Origin: CAYQTL01 sp964420405 | Lineage (GTDB): Bacteria; Acidobacteriota; Thermoanaerobaculia; Thermoanaerobaculales; Sulfomarinibacteraceae | DNA: 64,000 bases | Assembly: GCA_964420405.1 (NCBI GenBank) | Contig: CAYQTL010000011.1 | Location: 43,746-107,745, forward strand | Direction of reading: 5' to 3' | Part shown: in pieces, positions 16,603-24,709 of the stretch | Position numbering within the stretch: the first letter of the stretch is position 1 | Layout: each line of letters opens with the position of its first letter | Notes under the pieces: generated by a model | The model's input: only the letters and a program-made list of their open reading frames with translations | What the model was told of the DNA's origin: nothing | Database searches by the model: none | Made by a program: the position numbers and the translations under genes

Positions 16603-17400
16603 ATGGCGACCTGGATCATCGGCGACGTCCACGGCTGCTGGCGGACCCTGCAGCTGCTGCTGCGACGGATCGACTTCCGGACCGGCCGCGACCGGATCCG
16701 GCTCGTCGGCGACCTGGTCAACAAGGGCGCGGGCTCGCTCGAGGTGCTCCGCTGGGCCGCCGGGCACGACGGCGTGGTGGACGCGGTGCTCGGCAACCAC
16801 GACCTGCTGCTGATCGCGCAGGCCGACGGCGCCGTACCGCGCCGCGACGAGGACACCCTCGACCGGCTGCTCGACGCCCCGGACGCCGACGGGCTGGTCG
16901 ACTGGCTGCGGCGGCGTCCGCTGCTGGCGCGGTACGACGACCTGGTGGTGGTGCACGCCGCGGTATGGCCCGGCTGGACGTGGCAGCGGGCGCGGGACGC
17001 GGCGGACGCGGTGTCGCAGGCCGTCGTCGACCCAGGGCGGCTCGCCGAGGTGTACCAGCGCCGCCGGACGCCCTGGCGGGACGACCTCGAGGGGTTCGAC
17101 CGGGTGGCCGCCGCCGCGGCCGTGTTCACCCGGCTGCGGATGCTCGACCGCGACGGCGTCGCCCGCCTGACGGTCACCGACCATCCCGACGCCGTCGCCG
17201 ACGAGCTGGTTCCGTGGTACCGGACCGCACGCATCCTGGAGGAGGGGCTCCGGGTGGTGTTCGGCCACTGGGCTCAGCTCGGCCTCCTCCGGGACGGCGC
17301 CGTCACGTGCGTCGACTCGGCGTGCGTCTACGGCGGCCCCCTCACCGCCATGCGCGCCGCGGACGGTTTCCTCGTCCAGCAGGAGAACGCGGAGGGCTAG
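16603..17400 (+). CDS. apaH: Symmetrical diadenosine tetraphosphatase
   Basis: 265 residues, close to the usual ApaH size (about 280). Hydrolyses Ap4A to two ADP and can decap NpnN-capped RNA. Metallophosphoesterase signatures: IIGDVHGCW, LVGDLVNKGAGS, VLGNHDLLL, then VVHAAVWPGW and VFGHWAQLG. RBS GAGGTGAC directly before ATG 16603. Its TAG stop (17398-17400) is the left end of palindromic element B. Confidence 0.93.
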   Translation: MATWIIGDVHGCWRTLQLLLRRIDFRTGRDRIRLVGDLVNKGAGSLEVLRWAAGHDGVVDAVLGNHDLLLIAQADGAVPRRDEDTLDRLLDAPDADGLVDWLRRRPLLARYDDLVVVHAAVWPGWTWQRARDAADAVSQAVVDPGRLAEVYQRRRTPWRDDLEGFDRVAAAAAVFTRLRMLDRDGVARLTVTDHPDAVADELVPWYRTARILEEGLRVVFGHWAQLGLLRDGAVTCVDSACVYGGPLTAMRAADGFLVQQENAEG

Positions 17401-17564
17401 GAGGGCGTAGGGCATAGACTGACGGCGCCTTTCGGGCGTCGTGAGCGCCCGTTTCCGGCGGATTCTCGGCCCGTACTCAGAGTACTGCGCCTCGAATCCG
17501 CCGAAAACGGGCATCTCACGACGCTCCGAAATCCATCCGCCATCTATGCCCTACGACCTCCTAG
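17397..17564 (-). repeat. Long palindromic element, copy B (about 168 bp)
   Basis: Bounded by CTAG on both sides. Terminal arms TAGGAGGGCGTAGGGCATAG (left) and, inverted, TAGGAGGTCGTAGGGCATAG (right); inner arms GGGCGTCGTGAGCGCCCGTT and its inverse; small central hairpin GTACTCAGAGTAC. In inverse orientation to copy A at 3169-3335 and nearly identical over its length. The left CTAG contains the apaH stop codon. Confidence 0.87.
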
Positions 17565-17574
17565 TCGCCTCCCC

Positions 17575-17877
17575 CTCTCCGCGTCCGCGTCCGTGCAGCG
17601 GCAGCGCCAGGGAGAGCGACAGCATCAGCGCCGGCAGCGGCGACGGGGTCGGCGGTGCGGGCGTGCCGCGACGGCCGCTCGCACGCGTCGGGATCGGGGG
17701 CGGGGACGGGTTCGGGAGCGGAACGGAGGCGTGCGACGGGCGGAGGCCGAAGGGGGTCCTGCGACCCCCGCCACGCCTCCCGGCATGGCGCTCGCCCCGG
17801 ATGACGTCGCGGAGGCGATCGTCTCCCCCGGCGTCATCCTGGGCGATCGGAGCGCCCGAGAGGGCGCCGCCCGAACC
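17575..17877. repeat. Composite-element remnant and G-tract array
   Basis: No gene. 17579-17640 shows six-base-periodic GCGTCC and CAGCGA runs typical of the composite element; 17690-17720 is a G-rich array (GGGATCGGGGGCGGGGACGG and GTTCGGGAGCGG) between the convergent apaH and sixA genes; 17750-17850 resembles a decayed copy of the TCATCCTGAGCGAGCGC-type family in reverse orientation. Confidence 0.6.
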
Positions 17878-18387
17878 TCACTCGTCGCCCGGCACGAGCT
17901 GCCGGAGCAGCTTGGGAACGACCAGCCAGCGCAGCTCGGCGACGCCCTCCGCAGGGGTCCGCCAGGTGTCGCGATCGATGGAGACGCACGCCACCGCGGC
18001 GGTCGGGAAACGCACGACCGCCCCCGTCAGGCGGGCGATCGTGGCCGAGAGCGTCGGCTCGTGGCCAACCACCATCACCCGGACGAGGCTGCGGTCGAGG
18101 CGCGCGACCACGGCCAGCACGCCCTCCGGGTCGGCCTCGTAGAGGGCGGCCTCGAGGGTCAGCGGGCACTCCCAGTCGCCGGCGGCGGCGGCGAGCTCGG
18201 CGGTACGGCGGGCGCGCACGGCGGTGGACGACACCACCAGCTCCGGCACCAGCCCCGAGCGGGCCAGGAACCGCCCCGTCCGGCGGGCCGCCTGGACCCC
18301 GCGGGGCGCCAGCGGCCGGTCGTGGTCGGCGACCGTCGCGTCGCCCCACTCGGACTTGGCGTGGCGCATGACGAGCAGGCGTCTCAT
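17878..18387 (-). CDS. sixA: Phosphohistidine phosphatase SixA-like
   Basis: 169 residues (SixA about 161). Histidine-phosphatase fold: catalytic RHAKS at residue 8, ending the first strand; second catalytic His in VVGHEPTLS; Arg in STAVRARRTAE. Removes phosphate from phosphohistidine of HPt/PTS proteins in known members; small-molecule substrates cannot be excluded. ATG 18387 has GGAAG upstream and starts at the first beta strand. Divergent from ppx. Confidence 0.88.
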   Translation of the reverse strand: MRRLLVMRHAKSEWGDATVADHDRPLAPRGVQAARRTGRFLARSGLVPELVVSSTAVRARRTAELAAAAGDWECPLTLEAALYEADPEGVLAVVARLDRSLVRVMVVGHEPTLSATIARLTGAVVRFPTAAVACVSIDRDTWRTPAEGVAELRWLVVPKLLRQLVPGDE

Positions 18388-18404
18388 GGAGCTTCCGTGC
18401 ACAC

Positions 18405-18410
18405 ATCATA
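18405..18410 (-). promoter_or_regulatory. -10 box of sixA
   Basis: TATGAT on the minus strand, 17 nt before ATG 18387 with a Shine-Dalgarno in the leader. Confidence 0.5.
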
Positions 18411-18503
18411 CTCCGCGGTCCGTCCAGCGCACGGCGTCGCCGGTGTCGTCGGGTGCCGGCGGACGGTCTGCGGCAGGGCGACGGCTCCGGCGGCGGTCCG
18501 GGT

Positions 18504-18509
18504 TAGAAT
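18504..18509 (+). promoter_or_regulatory. -10 box of ppx-tag
   Basis: TAGAAT. It overlaps the in-frame ATG at 18508, which therefore cannot be the translation start; the next ATG, 18547, is used. Confidence 0.55.
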
Positions 18510-18546
18510 GATCGCCGCCGGCGGGCGCCCCGCCGGACCGCCACCG

Positions 18547-20148
18547 ATGACGTCGTCCTCGTTCCCCGACTCGGCTCCGGACGCCGGGAACGCCGCGTTC
18601 CCGCTGCGGCTGGCGTGCGTCGACATGGGCTCCAACGCGATCCGCTTCCTGGCGGCCGAGTTCACCTCCGAGGCGGAGTCCAGTCGGCTCGCGGTCGAGC
18701 GCGAGGCCGTCCGGCTGGGCCACGGCGCCTACCTGTCGGGGCGGCTGGACGGCGCCGCCATGGACCGGGCGGTGGCCGCGCTGGTGCGCTACCGGGAGCA
18801 GATGGACGCCCTCGGCGTGGTGGCCCACCGGGCGGTGGCGACCAGCGCCGTGCGCGAGAGCTCCAACGGCGACGAGTTCGCCGCGCGCATCCATCGAGAG
18901 GCCGGCATCCAGCTGGAGGTCATCTCCGGCTCGGAGGAGGCGAGGCTGGTCCACCTGGCGGTGTCGCGGCGGGTCCACCTGGGCTCCCGGCAGTGGCTGC
19001 TGGTCGACCTGGGCGGCGGCTCGGTGGAGGTGTCGCTGGTCGACGCCGACGGCACCTTCTGGTCCGAGTCCCACACCATGGGCTCGGTCCGGCTGCTCGA
19101 GGAGCTGACCGAGGCCGGCGGCGATCCGGGACGGTTCCGGCGCCTGCTGGAGGAGTACATCTCGGTGCTGAAGGTCCCCGCGGCGGCGCAGCACCGGCAG
19201 GTGGCGGGCTACATCGCCACCGGCGGCAACATCGAGACCCTCGCCAAGCTGGCCGGCTCGCCCGACGACGAGGGCGTCACCTCCCTGCCGGTGGACACGC
19301 TCGACACGGTCATCGACCAGCTCGCCCGGATGAGCTTCCGCCAGCGGGTGGACGAGCTCGGGCTGCGGGAGGACCGCGCCGACGTGGTGCTGCCGGCCGC
19401 GCTGGTCTACCGCCGGCTCGCCGAGCTGTCGGGTGTCGACGAGATCGTCGTCCCCCACGTCGGCATCAAGGAGGGGGTGCTGTACGACCTCGTCAGCCGA
19501 CTCGCGCGCCACCGCGACCACGAGGACCGGCAGGCTCGCGACGTCCTCGCCGGCGCCCTCACCATCGGCCGCAAGTACATGTTCGACGAGGCCCACGCCC
19601 GCCACGTCGCCGCCCTGTCGGTGACGATCTTCGACCAGACGCGCCAGCTCCACGAGCTCGGCTCGGCCGATCGCAAGATCCTGCAGGCGGCGGCGTTGCT
19701 GCACGACATCGGCCAGTTCGTCTCCTACCAGGGACACCACAAGCACTCCCTGTACCTGATCTCGAACACCGAGCTGCCCAACTTCAGCCAGCACGAGATG
19801 GTGCTGGTGGCCAACGTCGCCCGCTACCATCGCAAGGGCGAGCCCTCGCCCCACCACCCCGCGTATGCCGCCCTCGGCGAGCCCGACAAGCGGCGGGTGC
19901 TGCGCCTGGCCGCGATCCTGCGGCTCGGCGACTCCCTCGACCGCGAGCACGTCCAGCGGGTCCGCCACGTCAGCGTGCGGGTCGGCGACGACGAGGTCAC
20001 CCTGTGGCTCGAGGGCTCAGGCGGGCTGCTGCTCGAGGGCTGGTCGCTGAAGAAGAAGGCGCAGCTGTTCACCAAGGTCTTCGGGCGCAAGGTGCGGCTG
20101 AAGTTCGTCGACGACGAGCCGGCCCGGGTCAACGGCGGTGCGGGATGA
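18547..20148 (+). CDS. ppx: Exopolyphosphatase / guanosine pentaphosphatase
   Basis: 533 residues, the long Ppx/GppA form (E. coli PPX 513). Degrades polyphosphate and/or pppGpp. N-terminal actin-like Ppx-GppA domain (about 20-315): CVDMGSNAIRFL, ATSAVRESSNG, LLVDLGGGSVEV, YIATGGNIETL. C-terminal HD domain (about 330-505): LLHDIGQFVSYQGHHKHSLY and the DSLDREH segment. The start is set by the promoter. It overlaps tag by 4 nt. Facing sixA across a divergent promoter, it suggests a phosphate/stress-signalling locus (inference). Confidence 0.93.
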   Translation: MTSSSFPDSAPDAGNAAFPLRLACVDMGSNAIRFLAAEFTSEAESSRLAVEREAVRLGHGAYLSGRLDGAAMDRAVAALVRYREQMDALGVVAHRAVATSAVRESSNGDEFAARIHREAGIQLEVISGSEEARLVHLAVSRRVHLGSRQWLLVDLGGGSVEVSLVDADGTFWSESHTMGSVRLLEELTEAGGDPGRFRRLLEEYISVLKVPAAAQHRQVAGYIATGGNIETLAKLAGSPDDEGVTSLPVDTLDTVIDQLARMSFRQRVDELGLREDRADVVLPAALVYRRLAELSGVDEIVVPHVGIKEGVLYDLVSRLARHRDHEDRQARDVLAGALTIGRKYMFDEAHARHVAALSVTIFDQTRQLHELGSADRKILQAAALLHDIGQFVSYQGHHKHSLYLISNTELPNFSQHEMVLVANVARYHRKGEPSPHHPAYAALGEPDKRRVLRLAAILRLGDSLDREHVQRVRHVSVRVGDDEVTLWLEGSGGLLLEGWSLKKKAQLFTKVFGRKVRLKFVDDEPARVNGGAG

Positions 20149-20729
20149 GCGTTCTCCGCTGCGCCTGGTGCGGCGATGACCCCCTGTACGTCGCCTACCA
20201 CGACCGCGAGTGGGGCGTGCCGGTGCGGGATGACCGCACCCTGTTCGAGTTCCTGCTCCTCGAGAGCGCCCAGGCCGGGCTCGCCTGGATCACGATCCTG
20301 CGCAAGCGCGAGGGCTACCGGCGGGCGTTCGACGGTTTCGACCCCGGGAACGTGGCGCGCTATGACGACGCGAGGATCGCGTCGCTGCTCGACGACCCCG
20401 GGATCGTGCGCAACCGGGCCAAGATCAGGGCCGCCGTCGGCAACGCGCGGGCGTTTCTCGACCTGGTCGAGCGCGAGGGCAGCTTCGGCGACTGGATCTG
20501 GCGGTTCGTCGACGGCCGGCCGATCCAGAACCGCCGGCGGTCGACGGCGGAGCTGCCGGCGACGACGCCGCTCGCCGAGACGATCTCGAAGGAGCTCAAG
20601 GGCGCCGGTTTCACGTTCGTCGGACCGACCATCGTCTACGCCCACATGCAGGCCACCGGCATGGTCAACGACCACGTCGTCGACTGCTTCCGGCACTCCG
20701 AGGTGGCCGCCCTCGCTCCGCCCCGTTGA
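20145..20729 (+). CDS. tag: 3-methyladenine DNA glycosylase I
   Basis: 194 residues (E. coli Tag 187). Excises 3-methyladenine. Starts RCAWCGDDPLYVAYHDREWG: the Cys pair and the later His/Cys (VYAHMQATGMVNDHVVDC) are the Tag zinc ligands; LLLESAQAGLAWITILRKRE is the HhH-like core with the catalytic Glu. ATG overlaps the ppx TGA, so the two form one operon. Downstream comes a C-rich hexamer array and the scaffold gap. Confidence 0.95.
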   Translation: MSVLRCAWCGDDPLYVAYHDREWGVPVRDDRTLFEFLLLESAQAGLAWITILRKREGYRRAFDGFDPGNVARYDDARIASLLDDPGIVRNRAKIRAAVGNARAFLDLVEREGSFGDWIWRFVDGRPIQNRRRSTAELPATTPLAETISKELKGAGFTFVGPTIVYAHMQATGMVNDHVVDCFRHSEVAALAPPR

Positions 20730-20746
20730 CCGGCACCCTCCCCGGT

Positions 20747-20779
20747 CCCGATCCCGATCCCGTTCCCGATCCCGTTCCC
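20747..20779 (-). repeat. Hexamer G-tract array (minus strand)
   Basis: Six CCC tracts every 6 nt (CCCGAT/CCCGTT), that is (GGGATC/GGGAAC) on the minus strand; a canonical G3N3 quadruplex pattern. It lies 10 nt before the scaffold gap and may have caused the assembly break. Confidence 0.85.
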
Positions 20780-20788
20780 GATGGATGC

Positions 20789-20798
20789 NNNNNNNNNN
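20789..20798. other. Scaffold gap (10 N)
   Basis: Ten undetermined bases; true gap length unknown. Contigs on either side may be joined by read pairs only. Confidence 0.99.
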
Positions 20799-20930
20799 GT
20801 TTTATACATTCGCGGCCGGGAATCTACACTCTTAAGAGTGCGGATGAACAATGGCCGCTCAGTATTTCGCTTCAAGAAACCACGGGCTTTAGACCGTTGA
20901 GCTTTATTTTCGCTGAGACGCCGGCCGCGT
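20799..20930. other. AT-rich island next to the gap
   Basis: About 130 bp far richer in A/T than anything else in the window (TTTTATACATTCG, GAGCTTTATTTTCGCTGAG), with a perfect 14-bp palindrome CACTCTTAAGAGTG at 20827-20840. The host composition resumes at about 20920. No gene. Looks like foreign DNA or a mis-scaffolded fragment; see findings. 20931-21053 returns to ordinary GC-rich sequence with no feature. Confidence 0.75.
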
Positions 20931-21053
20931 GGGCTCGGTGTCCGCGTCCGCGGCGGCGGTCGCCGTCCGCGTGGAACCTCGGAGGCTCCGCACCGCCGGC
21001 GTCCACCACCGGGTCCCGCTCCGCCGGTGGCCGGCGATCGCCGGGCCGGACGG

Positions 21054-21059
21054 TACGAT
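21054..21059 (+). promoter_or_regulatory. -10 box of the small zinc-finger gene
   Basis: TACGAT, 29 nt before ATG 21089. Confidence 0.4.
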
Positions 21060-21088
21060 GTGAGGGTTCGAGGCGACAGGACGGCGTC

Positions 21089-21403
21089 ATGCGGGTCGAA
21101 CGGATGGACCGGTCGAGAGTGCTGCGGCGCGGGGGCGCGTTCTTCGAGTGCATCCGATGCGGTCGGCGCGGGCTGATCCGGCGTGGCGGCCTGTCGATGT
21201 TCGACCCGCAGCCGTCGCCCCTTCCCGGCAGGTTCCGCGACGTGCTCAACCGGGATCCCCACACCCGCTACGCCTTCGACTTCACGTGCCGCGGGTGCGG
21301 CGCGCCCTACCGGCTGTCGTTCTACGAGCAGGAGCGGGGCGTGGGCGGACCGTGGGACGCGCGCATCGCCCACGCGCTGACGGTGGTGCAGGACGACGAG
21401 TGA
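21089..21403 (+). CDS. Small CxxC...CxxC zinc-binding protein
   Basis: 104 residues. Two Cys pairs, FECIRCGRRGL (about 19-22) and FTCRGCGAPYRL (about 70-73), probably one zinc site; the rest is basic and then mixed. Not assigned to a named family. Soluble, no signal peptide. Convergent with the coiled-coil gene at 21594. The alternation of coding-like composition and conserved Cys spacing supports a real gene; function unknown. Confidence 0.65.
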   Translation: MRVERMDRSRVLRRGGAFFECIRCGRRGLIRRGGLSMFDPQPSPLPGRFRDVLNRDPHTRYAFDFTCRGCGAPYRLSFYEQERGVGGPWDARIAHALTVVQDDE

Positions 21404-21404
21404 C

Positions 21405-21592
21405 GCGACCGCGACACCGATCGGTCCCGTTGCTCCTTCCGCTGCCGCCTCCCCGCCGCTGTCCCATTCCCGGACCTTCCGCTGCATCGGACGCGGGAGG
21501 GGGCGACCGCGGTGGCCCATGGGCGGAGGCTGTCGCCGAGGCGGCATCATCTCGTCGGGATCGGGATCGGGATCGGGATCGGAGGGGAGACG
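21405..21592 (+). repeat. Composite interspersed element with G-tract array
   Basis: Contains the element core (GACACCGATCGGTCCCG, then CTTCCGCTGCCGCCTCCCCG, CCGGACCTTCCGCTGCATCG, GGGGCGACCGCGGTGGCCC) and ends in GGG tracts at 21557, 21563, 21569 and 21575 (GGGATC units). Shared with 39297-39596 and 45796-46112. It sits between two convergent genes. Confidence 0.8.
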
Positions 21593-21593
21593 T

Positions 21594-21893
21594 CTACCCC
21601 GGATCCATGTGGCCGAGCATGACCATCTTGCGGCGGTAGGCCTGCTCGCGGCGGGCGGCGAGAGCCCGCCACTCGTCGCGGAGCTCGGCGAGCCGCCGCT
21701 CGAGGCCGGCGCGGGTCCCGGCCGGAAGGGCGCCCGCCAGCTTCCGGCGGACCTCGACGGCCTCCCCGTGAACCCGCCGCATCGCCGCGAGCAGGGCCGA
21801 CTCCTCGTGGGTCACGTAGATCTTTGGACCGCACGAGCTCTCGTCGGCCTCGGCGGGGGCGTCCAGGACCGGCAGCGAGCGACCCTCGTCCAT
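21594..21893 (-). CDS. Small coiled-coil hypothetical protein
   Basis: 99 residues, charged and mostly helical. The middle (ALLAAMRRVHGEAVEVRRKL to LERRLAELRDEWRALAARRE) has heptad-like repeats consistent with a coiled coil. One Cys (SSCGPKIYVTHEES). No recognised domain. The start is ATG 21893, 7 nt after a TACACT box (leaderless type). Divergent from the hydrolase gene. Confidence 0.65.
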   Translation of the reverse strand: MDEGRSLPVLDAPAEADESSCGPKIYVTHEESALLAAMRRVHGEAVEVRRKLAGALPAGTRAGLERRLAELRDEWRALAARREQAYRRKMVMLGHMDPG

Positions 21894-21900
21894 CGGCGGC

Positions 21901-21906
21901 AGTGTA
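21901..21906 (-). promoter_or_regulatory. -10 box for the leaderless coiled-coil gene
   Basis: TACACT on the minus strand, 7 nt before ATG 21893. Confidence 0.55.
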
Positions 21907-21947
21907 TCGCGTCCGTGGCGGGCCGCCCTCCTCGACCGCCGCGCGGG

Positions 21948-21953
21948 TATCAT
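21948..21953 (+). promoter_or_regulatory. -10 box of the alpha/beta hydrolase gene
   Basis: TATCAT, 17 nt before GTG 21971, followed by the Shine-Dalgarno GGAGGGGG. Confidence 0.5.
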
Positions 21954-21970
21954 CTCCGGCGGAGGGGGCG

Positions 21971-22840
21971 GTGGAAGAGATCCGTGACCCGGTGGCGAGC
22001 CCGGACGCGCGGTTCGAGGCCGCCGCGGTCGACGCGGAGGCGGGCGTCCGGCTGCGGCTGCTGCGGTGGTTTCCGGGCGATGCCGACGGCGCCGAGCCGC
22101 TGCTGCTGGTGGCCGGCTGGGTGTCGGTGGTGGAGGGCTGGGTGCCGCTGCTGCGTGAGCTGGTGCGGGAGCGGCCGGTGGCCTACCTTGAGACCCGCGA
22201 GAAGCGCTCGGCCGAGCTCGCTCCGGACCGCCTGAGGCCCGAGGCGTTCACCATGGACCGCCTCGCCGGCGACGTCGTCGCGGCGGCGCGCGCCTCCGGC
22301 TTCGAGCCGTCGCGGACCGTCGTCCTCGCCAGCTCCATGGGCGCCAACGCCGTGCTGGAGGCTCTCAAGGAGGACCGTCTTGGTGCCAGGGCGGCGTTCC
22401 TGGTGGGCCCCAACGCGTCGTTCCGGTTTCCGTGGTGGGGCCGGCTCGCGGTCCGGATGCCGCCAGGGTTCATCCGCCGCGCGATCCCGTTCGCGCTCTG
22501 GTACCTGCGCCGCTTCCGGGTCAACGCGCGTGACGACCCGGAGCAGATGCGGCGGTACGAGCGTACGCTGCGCGCCGCGGACGCCGCCCGCCTGCGGGCG
22601 TCGGCGATCGCGATCCTCGACTACGAGGTGTGGCCCCGCCTCGACACCGTGCGCACGCCCGTGGCGGTGGGGTACGCCGCCGGCGACACCCTCCACGGAC
22701 CCGACGAGGTGCGCGGGATCGTCGCCGCCCTGCCGCGGGGGACCGCAGTCCAGTGCCCCACCAACAGCTACATGCACTCCGCCGCCGTCGCCGACGACAT
22801 CCGGCGGTTCGTGGCGGCGGTGGGGGAGGGGCGGGTGTGA
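21971..22840 (+). CDS. Alpha/beta-hydrolase family protein
   Basis: 289 residues. LLLVAGWVSVVEGW forms the first strand and oxyanion region; VVLASSMGANAVLEA contains the nucleophile elbow in a variant S-S-M-G form instead of the strict GxSxG; VAVGYAAGDTLHGPD carries the likely acid, and YMHSAAVADDI the likely His. A cytoplasmic esterase/lipase-like enzyme of unknown substrate. GTG 21971 follows a good Shine-Dalgarno. Convergent with the kinase gene. Confidence 0.8.
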   Translation: MEEIRDPVASPDARFEAAAVDAEAGVRLRLLRWFPGDADGAEPLLLVAGWVSVVEGWVPLLRELVRERPVAYLETREKRSAELAPDRLRPEAFTMDRLAGDVVAAARASGFEPSRTVVLASSMGANAVLEALKEDRLGARAAFLVGPNASFRFPWWGRLAVRMPPGFIRRAIPFALWYLRRFRVNARDDPEQMRRYERTLRAADAARLRASAIAILDYEVWPRLDTVRTPVAVGYAAGDTLHGPDEVRGIVAALPRGTAVQCPTNSYMHSAAVADDIRRFVAAVGEGRV

Positions 22841-22984
22841 GGGATGCGCGGCAGGGGTCGGAGGGGCCGACGGGTGACGAGACCGTTCCGAGGCCCGATC
22901 GCAGGTGACGGTCGTCCGATCCGGTCCATGGGCCACGTTCGCACCCTCATGCTCCGGCCGGGACTGAGGGGGGACACTCTCGTC

Positions 22985-22998
22985 GGGATCGGGATCGG
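22985..22998 (+). repeat. Short hexamer array
   Basis: GGGATCGGGATCGG between the convergent hydrolase and kinase genes. Two full G-tracts only, probably too short for a quadruplex. Confidence 0.6.
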
Positions 22999-23019
22999 AG
23001 TGCGTGGATCGTCGGGGCG

Positions 23020-24561
23020 TCACCGTATCGGCTGGAGATCGACCTCGACCTCGACCGGATCCTCGTCGGCGACCGGGGTGACGGTGATCCGGACCCACAC
23101 CGTGTCGTGGCCGGGGGCGCTGATCTTGACGTAGTGCACGCCGCGCCGCCCGGGGAACCGCCACACCCCGCCTCCGCCGGCGCCGTCCCACTCGTCCGAC
23201 GTCCCGATCACGTCGCCGTCGATCTCGATCAGGGCGGTCTCCGGGTCGACGTGGAACTCGACGCCGCCGGGGGTGTAGTACATGCCGCGGATCGGTGGGG
23301 TGGGCCGCGGGGCCGGGGTCGCGGTCCGTGTCGGCACGGTCCGCGCGTGGGAACGGGTGGGGGTCGCGATCGCGGGTGCGGGAGGTGGAGGCACCGCCAT
23401 GGCGCCGCCGTCCGGTGCCGGCGCCGTCTCCTCGTCTCCTCCCGGCGGCGGAGTCGTCGAGGGTCCCTCCGCACCCAGGCCAGAGGAGTGGACCTCGGGG
23501 GGACCGGCGGCCGGCTCGGGTGCGCGGCTGCGGGACAGCGCCACCACCACCAGAGCGGCGCCGAGCAGCACCGCGGCTCCGGCCGCCGGCCAGCGCCACC
23601 ACCGCCGTCGGGCCGGGGGAGGCGGTGGCGCCGACACGGCCTCCGGCTCCGCGACCAGGGTCGGCGCGAGCTCGTGATGGCCGGCGACGGGGTCGGGCAG
23701 CGCGGCCGCGTCGCTCCCGGTGCCGGCGATCGCCCGGAGCCGGGCGGCGAGGGTCCGGCCGTCCGTCACGCGGTCGGCAGGCGCCTTGGCGAGACAGTCG
23801 CGCAGCACCCCGGCGAGGGGCTCGCCGAGGCGACCGAGGTCGTCGGGCCCGGTCAGCGGGTCGTGGTGCAGGATCTGGTACACGAGAGTGGTGATGGACT
23901 CGGCCGGGAACGGCCGCCGGCCGAGCAGCAGCTCGTACAGCACCGCTCCGAGCGAGAACAGGTCGGCGCGTCCGTCGAGGGTGTCGCCGCGGACCTGCTC
24001 CGGCGCCATGTAGGCCGGCGAGCCGACGGTGCCACCGGTTCTCGTCAGCCCGGTGTCCTCGCCGATCGCCTTGGCGACGCCGAAGTCGGCGACCTTGACG
24101 CGGCCGCCGGCGGTGAGCATCAGGTTCGAGGGCTTGACGTCCCGGTGGACGACGCCGAGGTCGTGGGCGGCGGCGAGCGCCTCGGCAGCCTGCGCGACGA
24201 TCTCGAGCGACTCGTCGCGGCCGGGGCGAGGGCCGCGCTCGAGCCGACGCGACAGGGGCGCGCCGTCGACCCGCTCCATCACCAGGTACAGGGTCTCTCC
24301 GTCGCGGCCGGCGTCGTGCACCGTGACCACGCCGGGGTGGGCGATGCGGGCGGCCAGCCGCGCCTCGCGCACGAACCGCGCGGCCAGCTCGTCGGTGTCG
24401 ACCCGGTGCAGCCGTCGGTCCGGGTCGATCACCTTCACGGCCACCGGCCGGTCGAGCTCGGGGTCGAGGGCGTCGTAGACCGAGCCCATCGAGCCGCGGC
24501 CGATCCGGCCGCGCACCACGTACCGCCCGATGCGGTCGGGGACTCCGTCGCGCTCGCTCAC
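23020..24561 (-). CDS. Transmembrane Ser/Thr protein kinase with C-terminal PEGA-type domain
   Basis: About 513 residues. Hanks-type kinase (about 12-275): glycine loop GRIGRGSMGSVY, VAVKVI lysine, HRDVKPSNLML catalytic loop, VADFGVAKA, GSPAYMAPEQV. Then one membrane helix (AAGAAVLLGAALVVVAL), a Pro/Thr-rich stalk of about 90 residues and an extracytoplasmic domain VEFHVDPETALIEIDGDVIG...APGHDTVWVRITV, which resembles PEGA domains. A sensor kinase at the envelope is likely. The GTG at 24561 is preferred because a GGAG Shine-Dalgarno precedes it; an ATG at 24588 is the alternative. Confidence 0.9.
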   Translation of the reverse strand: MSERDGVPDRIGRYVVRGRIGRGSMGSVYDALDPELDRPVAVKVIDPDRRLHRVDTDELAARFVREARLAARIAHPGVVTVHDAGRDGETLYLVMERVDGAPLSRRLERGPRPGRDESLEIVAQAAEALAAAHDLGVVHRDVKPSNLMLTAGGRVKVADFGVAKAIGEDTGLTRTGGTVGSPAYMAPEQVRGDTLDGRADLFSLGAVLYELLLGRRPFPAESITTLVYQILHHDPLTGPDDLGRLGEPLAGVLRDCLAKAPADRVTDGRTLAARLRAIAGTGSDAAALPDPVAGHHELAPTLVAEPEAVSAPPPPPARRRWWRWPAAGAAVLLGAALVVVALSRSRAPEPAAGPPEVHSSGLGAEGPSTTPPPGGDEETAPAPDGGAMAVPPPPAPAIATPTRSHARTVPTRTATPAPRPTPPIRGMYYTPGGVEFHVDPETALIEIDGDVIGTSDEWDGAGGGGVWRFPGRRGVHYVKISAPGHDTVWVRITVTPVADEDPVEVEVDLQPIR

Positions 24562-24578
24562 CTCGTGCTCCGCCCACG

Positions 24579-24584
24579 AGGGTA
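24579..24584 (-). promoter_or_regulatory. Possible -10 box of the kinase gene
   Basis: TACCCT on the minus strand, 17 nt before GTG 24561. Confidence 0.3.
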
Positions 24585-24709
24585 CCATCGCGGCCGCGGA
24601 CCGCGGCGGCGACGCTCGAAGGCTCCGGGTTCCTGACACCCGTGCCGGATGGGAGCGGGGCGGCGGCGATCCTGGAATCGCGACGGTGCCCGTTCCGGTT
24701 GACGTCGTC

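Noticed and set aside
24586..24588. ATG as kinase start
   Set aside because: No Shine-Dalgarno and it lies upstream of the possible -10 box; GTG 24561 has GGAG at a good distance. Not fully excluded.
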